Source: Ornithodoros turicata (Eukaryota > Arthropoda > Arachnida > Ixodida > Argasidae). Taken from it: a stretch of DNA of 64,000 nucleotides. The notes under the pieces were generated by a model. It had not been told where the DNA came from, did no database searches, and saw only the letters and a program-made list of their open reading frames with translations. The position numbers and the translations under genes were made by a program. The stretch spans positions 24,660,550 through 24,724,549 of the forward strand of contig NC_088201.1 of the NCBI RefSeq assembly GCF_037126465.1. The letters run 5' to 3'. This document shows, in pieces, positions 48,451-58,034 of this stretch (its first letter is position 1; every line of letters begins with the position of its first letter).

Positions 48451-49639
48451 CCCGCAGCATAGGCCTGATCTACTTAGCACCATTCGTCCGTTCAACATTG
48501 GCCTTTGGCAGATACGTTTTAATTCATGCACATTAAAATGTAGAGTTACACTGAGGCTGGAGGCGTGTACCTGAGACGTGTACAAACTAAAGAAATCAGA
48601 AAACTCACTTGACGCTCCCCTGGATATTACGGGTGTCACGTAAACAGTATGGAAGAATTTATCATTCGAATCCTAACGAGAAACTGATTCAATTGAACTG
48701 AATTAAATTTATATGCTTCTGACCAAGGATCTTCGTTTTTGCGTAACAGTGGTATCAGATAATGACGTGTAAGCTTCGCGGATTCATGTCTAGAAAGACT
48801 TTCGCGTGTTACATTCCTGGCTGTTGAATCAAGGCAGCTGGTTATCAGGACAGCTAGATGTTGTGTGACATCATTATTGTTGTATTAGTTCATCGTTCTT
48901 AAATGTGTCCCCTCAAAGATTATTTTGCCTGTGGATGTTTTTTGACGATGAGCGAGCGCAGACCATTCAACGTATTATTACATTTATTCGTTGTCCTGCG
49001 TTCAGAGTTCAGTTCATAGTGATCACGTGTGCAACTATATCCTACTAGTATTAAGGATCTGATCTAGTCGTGTACTACTATGGTAAATAGGTCAACACAC
49101 AAATACACGCACCTACCTCTTGAACTCTACCATATGACGTATGGAAGAAGAGGCCCAGCAAACATGGCCCGGACTCCCGCGCACACAGCATTCGTTAGCC
49201 CCTTTAGAGCATATCGTTCTTAGCAGACGGGCTGTACTGTATTTCTCCTTCACAGGCGTACATCAAAATCAATCAATAAATCTTATCACATTTAGTCCAC
49301 AACCCGAAACACCCTTCTTAGCCCCAGCCGCCCCTAAGCCGCTCCATCTGGACATCGAAGGTGCAGAGTAACTCCTTTTACTCAACAAACATGTTGAACA
49401 ACAGAACACACACAAATTACTGGGGCTCACAATTTAAAGCATTTCATGGTTTGCGCATGTACATGTGTAAGATTTCCACTAACGCAATATTGAGACAAAA
49501 TACTCTCTCTGCGTTGTGTGATTCGTGTGAGTCGCTAGACGATTATTGTCGCTACAGGCACACGTGGCGCAACTTGTCCACAGGGGGCGACGTAACGAAG
49601 GGCAGAATTATTTGTGTCTTGAAGTAGGTCAATCAGACT
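48451..49639. other. Intronic DNA without a recognised gene
   Basis: No repeat family or coding motif is recognised. The open frame at 49141-49371 has no known domain. Confidence 0.45.
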
Positions 49640-50040
49640 TGGGTATGTCGCTGGCGCTGAATATTACGACGAGCGTTATGTCTATAGGCTATAAAGATAA
49701 TTCCGAGACGAACAGGTCGCCCGACAACGCTCTGGACGACCACTACTAACCATGACCAGGGAGGGCCAACCTCTTGCACTAAAAGTTAGGAAAAGCAGAA
49801 CGAGGACATGTCCATGGACGTGGAGCGAAGGCCCATGTGGTGCGACCGCTTGTCAGTGGCCCACCAGATCCAACGGATGGAGCGGTGCAGGGAACATGCT
49901 GCATGTACAGAAGCGCACTGGAGCCCTGTAATGTTTTGTGACGGGTCATGGTACAACCTGGAACGCCACTCCCGAGGTGTTCGCATCTTCACAAGCGACC
50001 GGTACGGAAGTAATGATATAGATGCATCATGTTAAGCGCA
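49640..50040 (+). pseudogene. Tc1-like transposase fragment
   Basis: The frame at 49808-50035 reads RRPMWCDRLSVAHQIQRM, ERCREHAACTEAHWSPVMFC and DGSWYNLERHSRGVRIF. This is the stretch around the first catalytic Asp of Tc1-like transposases (usual form W-x-x-V-x-F-x-D-E-S-x-F). The Asp is kept but the following Glu is Gly. Upstream, in other frames, are pieces of the preceding region (LTMTREGQPLALKV). The other two catalytic residues and the ends are missing. Confidence 0.7.
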
Positions 50041-52534
50041 CGGCTCGCGGACGACTCTCTAAGTCTTCGACTGAGGTACACCGAGGTAACGGGCAAGCTG
50101 TACCGAAAGAGCAAAACGCTGAATGTTCCGGGAAAATTGGAACCTGAACGATGCGTGTCCACTTCGTCAATTACATTGTTTAATTTTTAGCGCAGCAGTG
50201 GTGCCACCTTTATGTTATTGTCTGATACTGTGCCACTGGGAGGGTGCAAATTCTCAAGCGGAGGAACTTTTTAATACCAGTGGTGTTAAGGACATAACTT
50301 AATAACATGGTTCTCTCACGGAACGCTGAAAAAAAAAAAGGCGAAGTGAGGAAGAAAAACCTCGCGGATGTGAGGCACCAAACATACTAGTAGAGTTGAG
50401 ATTGTCACTGTGGGTTACACATGAGGAGAAACTTGAAATCTTCATTAACTCCGTCTGTTTGTCGTGCAGGATACTTTGAAACTACAACTTTATCAGTAAC
50501 GGAGAATGAACTAGGGTGTCACAACCATAAAAACGAGAACGTAAAAATTTCTAGATCGACGGTCTCCACCAGTTATAGTCTCTCTCCTTTGTGTGAAAAG
50601 TTATAAGCACGCCCAATCCTCGTCGTTATTTCCTGCATGCCTGCCTACTTAATATGATTTGTGTGTGTGTGTGTGTGTCGCGCACGCATGCTACCGACGC
50701 AGGCGTATGAAGAAACAGTGTTTTCGAAAACCTACCTTTTCCTAGACATTAAGCAGGTGGAGGAATTCGCATCCTGTTGTTTGGCAAGTTTTGAAGCTTC
50801 CGTTTCTGTGTCTCTGTTGCGTTCTTTACCATGCTGCAAACTAACCAACATGCTCTGCATCTCCTTCCGTTCAGTGATTGAGTTTTTTTTCTTCTTCTCA
50901 TTTCCCTTACAATAGGGGACCAAACCCCCGTCTAGGCTGGGCAGCGAACAATGTTACAATAAAAAAAAGTACACAACAATGCAACATAAATACCAAAAAT
51001 TAAAAAAAAAATGCATATGGAGCAAGAAGGAACGCAAATACGAGATTGTAAGAGTAAGCTCTACGATAGGTTGCCACGTAAGAGTCGCTTAATTAGTTCG
51101 CCCACTGATCTGTTGGTATGAATAAGGTTTTGGTGCTTGTTAAAAAAAGGTTGGAAATAAAATTTTTGGAAGTCGAATCTTTGTTTCGTATTCAGTGACA
51201 GTATGAAATAAATGCGTAGGCTCTATGCGTGACAACTGGGAATAAAAACGAGCCTTTTATTTGAGGAGAACATAAAACATGCCTTAGCAGTTTTTTGATA
51301 AAACGTGTCGCATATTAAAAACGAATGTTTCGATTCGATTAATACGCAGTGACAGAACGCAGAGGAGACAGACACAAAAGGCACACAGGAATTTTTCGAG
51401 GTACTACACAAAGGCTGTATATGCGTGCTGTTTCAGTTTTACATCAATCCCGAAATCCCGTCCCAGGGTCCCGGGATTAGTATGTAAAAATCCCGGAATC
51501 CCGAGACTGTAAAAGTAGCCCGGGATTCTCAACCCTAGGTATGATATCATACTGAGTAACCTGTTCAGCTCCTTCGTGAAACTTTCCAATGTTGCGTTTT
51601 GTTGTTAGTTTCTCAAAAGGGTGATGTCTGTTGCGTGAAATAATGGTGAAGCTGGTGAGACAGCCACAAAAGGGAGTTTTTTAAAATGAATTTGCCGCTA
51701 AGACGGGGCTAGAATTTCCTTAGTTATTCTCGCTGTTTCTCCACGAAGACTGTACAAAGTGTCTAATGAAACTTCAAGTGAAATTTGCAATAGGCTACAG
51801 TCACGTGTTTTATCTTCAGTGTTTTAATTGCAACACTTATATTATATTCTGCGCAGAGTAACAGATCCACTAACTTCCTTATGTCGTAACCTGTCCGCGT
51901 GAGGCTGGGCTTTGACATGAGATGATACAGCAGTTGTGACACCTTTCCGAGAGTCATTTAACGTGCAAATTGCTACCTCGCATTACCACACAGTAAAATA
52001 TAAGTAGGGTGTGCCCGTGATTGTACTCGAGCTCCGCCAGCCTTCCTTGATGAGATTAGACCACTCGTATCGACGTCTATATCCTGCAACGGCAAAGCCC
52101 AATTATATTACAATTCCGCCTTCCGGTGGCTGCAGTATCGAGAACGAGATCGACATGCACGCGCAGTTAAGCGACAAGGGCTGCCAAAGGCGAAGAAGAA
52201 AAGAAGCACCCGACTGCGCTCACGACTTGGTTTCCAAATCATTCGTCGTGTGTCGGGGAGAACGGAAATCAAATTACAGCTAGCTTAGCCGTGCGTTGAT
52301 TCAATTTTCTGAGGTGGCGGAATCGCTCTACTTCTTTTTTGACGCGATTCTTGTCTCGTGTGGAATGCTACCAGGGGCTCGTTATCACTAAAGCCGTCTT
52401 CGTCACTTTCTTTGCAGCACTTTATAGGCGCTTAAGACGTTAAATGTGCCGTCACAGCCAGAAACGCTGGTTGCTTAAAGGTTTTACTTATCAGTTTCTC
52501 GACACCAGTTCCTCGAGCACAATGGACGTAGAAG
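50041..52534. other. Intronic DNA without a recognised gene
   Basis: A GT microsatellite lies at 50658-50677. The A-rich part at 50960-51020 and AT-rich sequence to 51960 may be old LINE material but carry no clear motif. A short repeat is listed separately at 51440. Confidence 0.4.
51440..51537 (-). repeat. Short CCCGGGATT repeat, possible hAT-type MITE end
   Basis: Five related units (AATCCCG, TCCCGGGATT) fall in about 95 bases. Read on the minus strand the block begins TAGGGTTGAGAATCCCGGG, like the ends of some hAT MITEs. A partner end was not found. Confidence 0.4.
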
Positions 52535-52686
52535 GAACCCCAACAGCACCGAATATCCTCTGGACGTACGAATAATGTCCCAACGGATTCGCACGTCCGA
52601 CGGATATCTGGTTGATATCCATCGGACGTACGGATCCTTCAGGACACTATGCGTGCATCTAGAGGATATTCGGTGTTGTTGGGGAA
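52535..52686. mobile_element. Palindromic MITE, about 150 bp
   Basis: CCCCAACAGCACCGAATATCC at the left and GGATATTCGGTGTTGTTGGGG at the right are inverted. The inner part (GGACGTACG, CGTCCGACGGATATCTGG, TTGATATCCATCGGACGTACGG) also folds. No coding capacity. Confidence 0.85.
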
Positions 52687-52849
52687 GCCAGCATGCGTGC
52701 TAAAATGCAAGCGAGTAAAAATACGGAGAACTGACACTGAATTGAGGTCAGTGGTGGTCAGGACATCCAGATGGGACGTCTTTCGAGAAGCTGTTTATTT
52801 GTATTTTCTGCGTTACGTACGATTTCGTGGCACGTAGGTGCCCTACCCC

Positions 52850-53577
52850 ATCTTGCAAACATGGAGGAAGGCAGGAAAGGAGGCGCCCAGAGGGTATTCC
52901 AAGAGAAGAGAAAAGCTGGGGCAACTGACGTATGGGCAGGGAGTGAGTTTTAGCTTTGTTGGAACTCTGTAAGAGTCAAGTTACCTGATAAAGCTAAGGA
53001 AGAGGATCTGCACAATCCACTTTGGGGGCCAGCACGCCTCGCCTAGACGAGCTAAGATCACACACCTCCATGAATTCCAAAACTATGCAATGCAAGCAAC
53101 TGTAAAACCGAAACTGGAAGACAACATCCACGTCCCACGGCTGCCCCACCCACTCCCCAATTCCAGCTACACTTTTAGGGCGCCTCCTCTCACTCTTTCC
53201 TCCATGTATGCAAACATTTTGTGCTCGACACACGCAATGCAGTGGAGGAAGAAATGAGACGAGGCACCCGATACCACCGAAAAGTGTAGCTGGAATTGGG
53301 GAGTGGGAGGGGCAGCCGTGTGACGCGAGTGTGGTCTTCCGGTTTCGGTTTGTCGCCAGCATTGTATAGTTTTGGAATTCATGGAGGGTTGTGATCTTAG
53401 CGTGTCAAGGCGAGACGAGCTGGCCCCCAAAGTGCCGTGTGCAGAGCCTCGTCATTGGGCTTTCTCTGGTAACGTGACTCTCACTGGTATTCAACAAAGC
53501 TAACGCTAAAACTCACCCCCTGTGCATACGTCACTTGTCCCACGCTTTTCTCTCGCTGCTTCCTCCATGCGCAATGG
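52850..53577. mobile_element. Giant foldback element, arms of about 350 bases
   Basis: The left arm includes ACTGACGTATGGGCAGG, GAGTTTTAGCTTTGTTG, CACTTTGGGGGCCAGC, CTCCATGAATTCCAAAACTAT and CACTCCCCAATTCCAGCTAC. The right arm carries the same blocks inverted, in reverse order (GTAGCTGGAATTGGGGAGTG through CAAAGCTAACGCTAAAACTC to TACGTCACTTG). Arms are roughly 80-85% alike and the loop near 53200-53260 is itself a small hairpin around GCAAACATTTTGTGC. No ORF of known type. Confidence 0.85.
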
Positions 53578-53856
53578 ACTCTGGGCCGCTCATGGTTAAA
53601 CGTCATTGCCAACGTCATCATACACGTGAGCATAAAAATGACTCCGCCAATGACCAGGGATCGCAAACAACGGGTTTCCTGATTCTGTGCATCGTTTTGT
53701 GGCGTTATTCGACATTCTTGCAGTAAAACACCGTATGTTTACAAATGTGGCCTCGTACTGCTAGCCGCTCCCAATGACGCGATAACGACACCGGTGCTAA
53801 GACTCACTCAACCGATGCGATGCGATGCACTTGAGATGCGGTACGACGCACTTACA

Positions 53857-53990
53857 TGAACCTGTTGATAGTCGAACGTAATTCCTCGTACATTCAAGTC
53901 TGCGGAAGTTCTGTTGCCTCGCGATCTTTCAGGGCAGTGATGAAGTTCGTTAAGGCAAGGTAACTGTGTGTTATACCCACCAGTAAAATA
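53857..53990. repeat. Dispersed repeat shared with 62681-62815
   Basis: ATGAACCTGTTGATAGTCGAACGTAATT, GTCTGCGGAAGTTCTGTTGCC and GCGATCTTTCAGGGCAGTGATGAAGT align with the other copy. The minus strand of both can be read as CPERSRG/RPERSRD, but the frames are short. Confidence 0.6.
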
Positions 53991-54450
53991 CGTCATCTGA
54001 TAACTTTACGCTGGCGAGGAAATGTCGGCCAGCGCAATAACGGAATATGAACACAAGTCACATGACCTCAAAATGATGTTACCTATAGGTGTGACGTGTG
54101 TCTATGATAAGATGATGATTTTGCAACAAGCGACCGCTTAAGAGTGGTTCCAAAAATGGCGGGTGCGGGGTATCAGTGTGTTCAGCACTTCGCTTCCAAT
54201 AAGCCCTTCTGGACACACAAAACTATGTGAAAACAATGGCAAAGGCGCTACCTCACGACACGACATGTTGCCGAACGAAAAAGCTGGACATTATAGGAGA
54301 ACTCACAAGACGCACACACGTCTGTCTTTATTATCAGTAACTCCCGTCTTACGGCGTAGTATAGGCTTCGGGTTGACCCTTTGTAGGACTGCGCGCGTTA
54401 CTGTACCTTTGCATAGATGGAGTACACAATGCACATGGTACATGCTTACT
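53991..54450. other. Intronic DNA without a recognised gene
   Basis: Nothing nameable. The TGGTTCCAAAAATGG at about 54136 is not a homeobox third exon (see rejected items). Confidence 0.5.
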
Positions 54451-54962
54451 CCCAGGCAGCATCCCAATGTGAGTCCCAGGCTGGACAAATATGGGCTATC
54501 TCGGATTCCCAATGTTGGCCCAATTTTACAATTGCAACCCTGACCAAGCAATTAAGGGCTAATATTGGCAGCCGATATTCAGCTCCAGTATTGCCAATGT
54601 ACACCCCATATTGCCTAGGCAGCAGCTCAGTATTGGCCTCAAGTTGGTCCCATATTGGGTAAATGGGAAGTCAATAGGCCCAATCAAGGCAGTGCTCAAG
54701 ACACGTACAGTTGTCTGGAATCGCCTGTCAGCAGTTCCGCAGCCCATGTTACATTCGTCGCGCCTGAAAGTGTTGAGCCAACATTAGGTTTGAAAGTGGA
54801 CCATACCCCAGGAAGCACACAGATATTGGCCCAATGTGGGCTACCGGGTTCGCCAATATCGGCCCTATATGGGCTGCCAATATTGGTACCACATGAAAAG
54901 TGTAACCAGGCTCCCCATTGGACCGATATGGGCTGCCTATATTGGCAAGCCCATTTTGCCCG
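54451..54962. repeat. Palindromic GGCAGCA/CCAATATTGG repeat cluster, left part
   Basis: Two blocks begin CCCAGGCAGCATCCCAATG (54451) and CCCCAGGAAGCACACAGATATTGG (54806). Both consist of many GGCCCAATATTGG, GATATGGGC and ATATTGGCA units in both orientations. The same units make up the 100-bp element at 7429. Confidence 0.7.
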
Positions 54963-55009
54963 CCGTGATAATGCCGATGATGAGTCCGTGTAATAATAAT
55001 GCATTATCC

Positions 55010-55945
55010 GGTATAGTATCCCATAGATTGAGAAGTTACCCGTCAAAAAGAACTCGTTACAAGTTAAGTTACCGTGTGAAAAATGTAACTAAGTTAATAA
55101 CGAAGTTCTTCAGCCTGAAATGTAACTCGCAGTGACTGAGTTACTTAAAAAAAGAACGAGTTACTTCCAAGTTACTTCGGACACAAAATAGCATTACGCA
55201 GGTGCAGCGTGCAGAGCAGTTGAGTTAGACCTTGAGTTGCCTGCGGAGGAGTGCAACCCGCGTAGATCGTTTTCGTTTATGCCCAACAATACACCTCTCC
55301 CTGTTTGTAAACAAATGACGTCATAGTGTTCGACAGCGCCACAAATTTGGTAGAATTGAACTACGCTCGAAGCCAGAGGTGAACAAGGTTGCGACAGAAA
55401 GCCACGGTCTTGAGGTGATGACGATATGGTCCCTTAAAGGGACGCGACCCTCGGTCCTGCTTTTCTTTCAGTGGGAGGCAGCGAACAAGTGCCCGTTCGT
55501 GGAACCCAGCCCTCTCCTTCCGATTTGTTTCGGTTTCAGTCTGGCTACTAACGTCATGATGACGTTTCTCTGGTAGAGGTCTATTCGAACGATTTGCATC
55601 TTACTCCCTGTGGGCGCACAATGGTTCAGCTTCATTTCAGTGGCAGCGGTGCTTACTTCCTGAATAAAATACTGTCTTTGATTGAATGTCACGTTTTATG
55701 GCAAAAAATGCCGTGAAGGAACCGGAGAGAAAGCAAGAAAATATGTGGACGTGAGTGAAAAGCGAGTTAAAAGTAACTTGGAACTTAATTTAAGTTACTT
55801 TGGCAAAGTTACCTGAAAAAGGAACGAGTTCCTCTGAAAGTTACCACGGCGCAAAAGTACCGAGTTAAGTTACAAGTTACCAAAAAAAGGAACTTAGTTA
55901 CAGTAACGAGTTACTTGTAACGAGTTACTTCGAACTCTGGTATCC
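55010..55945. mobile_element. GTTAC-rich TIR element, about 930 bp
   Basis: About 170 bases at each end are filled with GTTACAAGTTAAGTTACC, AACGAGTTACTT and related units, inverted between the ends (right edge GTAACGAGTTACTTCGAACTCTGG). The middle, about 55190-55750, is ordinary sequence with no transposase motif. CAGAGTTCGAAGTAAC ends recall hAT-type non-autonomous elements. It sits between blocks of the GGCAGCACA cluster. Confidence 0.65.
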
Positions 55946-56689
55946 ACCCGATTTTTTTTTTTTTCGTGCAGATATAACTGATCCACGTTGCATTGAGTTA
56001 CAAAAACAGTACTACATCACCCTAAACACGAAGAACAGGTGCGGTGTCCGTCTTGCTCAAGGTGCCAGGTAGTCCCAGAGAACTACTCATACGAAGCATC
56101 CCTCAGAAGCCTTCATTGGGACTTCAGTACTATATGACCCAAAAACGTACAACCTGATCCTAGAGTACAAAGGAGCGAAACACTTTCGTGACGGTGACGG
56201 ACATACGCCTCAGCATCTCGCACTGCGCAAGGCACCTATAGCGTTTCAGATCGGTTATCCCTTTCTATTAGACATTGGGTTATTTCTTGACCTGCAGCTT
56301 CGATTGTCATTAGAGACTATAAGACTATAACCAGCGACATTTTCGCTCGAATGAAACGACCGATCCGAGTGTCGCGAATGCGCATTACGAGTTGCAGGAC
56401 GCGCGATTTCGCTGAAACGACCACACGCTCCGAGTCGTTTCGTTTTATTCCGCAGCTACGACCGATTGGCATCGTGAAGTAAGGTGACGGCTGTTTGCAT
56501 CAGCTGAACCAGCTGAGTTACAGTGCATGTTACAGTGGGATTGCCAGATGTTGACTGTTTCGAACAATGTGTATTGTCTGCGGGAAGTTGTTGGATGTAA
56601 CGACGTATTGAGTAGGGCATTTCACACGCTTGAACGTCCAATCTTGCCATGCTTCTTGGCATTTGGGACAAGTACCCAATACGGATTCG
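55946..56689. other. Spacer in the repeat cluster, no gene
   Basis: An open frame near 56127-56327 (starting without Met) reads LYDPKTYNLILEYKGAKHF and continues without stop for about 65 codons. I do not recognise it. The rest shows nothing. Confidence 0.35.
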
Positions 56690-56932
56690 TCCAATTTTCC
56701 GCATTTTCAGCCAATATGGGGCGCACATGGGCAATATGGGGCCCTAATTGCCGACATTTTCTCCATATTGGCTCAAACTTGGCCATATGGGTCCATATTG
56801 CAAAGTTTGAGCCACCATGGGGAAGGTAATGGCAAAACGGTTCCCATATTGGACCCGTATCGCCAATGATCAGCCAATATGGGCCCATTATGGGCCCAAT
56901 ATTGTGTGCTGCCTGGTATATTATTTGTTCTA
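56690..56932. repeat. Palindromic GGCAGCACA repeat cluster, right part
   Basis: Units such as CAGCCAATATGGGGC, CATATTGGCTCAAACTTGGCC and CCAATATGGGCCCATTATGGG lead to AATATTGTGTGCTGCCTGG at 56914-56932, the inverted form of the left ends at 54451 and 54806. Confidence 0.7.
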
Positions 56933-56934
56933 CG

Positions 56935-57900
56935 GCTATATGTAGATCATATTGCCCCAGTTGCATCCAATATTAATTGGTGGACGGCAATATGTGGATC
57001 ATATTTCCAACTTTCATCCAATGTTTTTTGGTTGACGGCTATATGTACACCATATTGCCCAGTTGCATCCAATATTATTTGGTCGACGGCTATATGTACA
57101 CCAAATTGCCCAGTTGCATCCAGTATTATTTGGTTGACGGATATATGTAAACAATAGTATTAGCAGTTTTCAGCCAATATTCGTTGGTCGACGGCTATAC
57201 GTAGACCATGTTGCTCAGTTGCATCCAATATTATTTGGTCGACGGCTATATGTAGATCATGTTGCCCACTTTCATTCAATATCATTTGTTCTACGGCTAT
57301 ATGTAGACCATATCGCCCAGTTGCATTCAATATTGTTCGGTCGACGGATATATGTAAACAATATTATCAGTTTTCAGCCAATAGTCGTTGGTCGACGGCT
57401 ATATGTAGATCATATTGCCGACTTTCATCCGGTATTATTTGTTCTATGGCTATATGTAGACGATATTGCCCAGTTGCATCCAATATTATTTGGTTGACGG
57501 CAATATGTAGACCATATTACCAGTTTTCAGCCAATATTCGTTGGTCGGCGGCTATATGTAGATCATATTGCCCATTTTCATCCAATATTGTTCGGTCGCC
57601 GGCAATATGTTGACCATATTTCCAACTTTCATGGAATATTGTTTGACTGACGGCTATATGTAAACAATATTGCCAGTTTTCAGCAAACATTCTTTGGCCG
57701 ACGGCTATATGTAGACCACATTGCCCACTTTCAGCCAATGTTGTTTGGTCACCAGCTATATTCGGACAGCATTGCCTGCTTCCATCCGATATTGTTTGCT
57801 CCTCGGCTATTTGTAGACCAAATTGCCCATATTCAGCCAATATCGTCTGTTTCGTGGCTATATGGCGACCATATTTCCAGTGACCAGCGAATATTAACCG
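56935..57900. repeat. 51-bp tandem satellite, about 19 units
   Basis: The unit is GGCTATATGTAGACCATATT, GCCCAGTTGCATCCAATATT, ATTTGGTCGAC. Unit starts near 57038, 57089, 57242, 57293, 57448, 57499, 57550, 57601, 57652 and 57703 are 51 apart. Variants alternate (GCCCAGTTGCATCC, GCCCACTTTCAT, CAGTTTTCAGCC). As 51 is 17 codons, long open frames with 17-residue repeats appear on both strands; these are a by-product of period. Confidence 0.9.
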
Positions 57901-58020
57901 CTTGATGGCAACCTTGGACCAACGTTACCATGCAGTAACGATTATTGGAAGAATAATGGTAAACGTGGTCCTATATAGGACCGGTAGTTCCAGTGTCCCG
58001 ACAACTATGGACGAGGATAG

Positions 58021-58034
58021 TGTGCTGCCTGGGC
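58021..58034. repeat. Distal GGCAGCACA-type end
   Basis: GTGTGCTGCCTGGGC closes the region after the satellite, in the orientation expected for a right terminus matching CCCAGGCAGCA at 54451. Confidence 0.5.

Noticed and set aside
54133..54160. GAGTGGTTCCAAAAATGGCGGGTG as a homeobox helix-3 exon
   Set aside because: One frame reads EWFQKWRV, but the required V-K-I before W and N-R-R after FQ are missing and no AG acceptor stands in the right place.
56935..57900. Repeat protein of 17-residue units on either strand
   Set aside because: The satellite period is a multiple of three, so long open frames in several frames are expected. There is no start context, and both strands are open alike.
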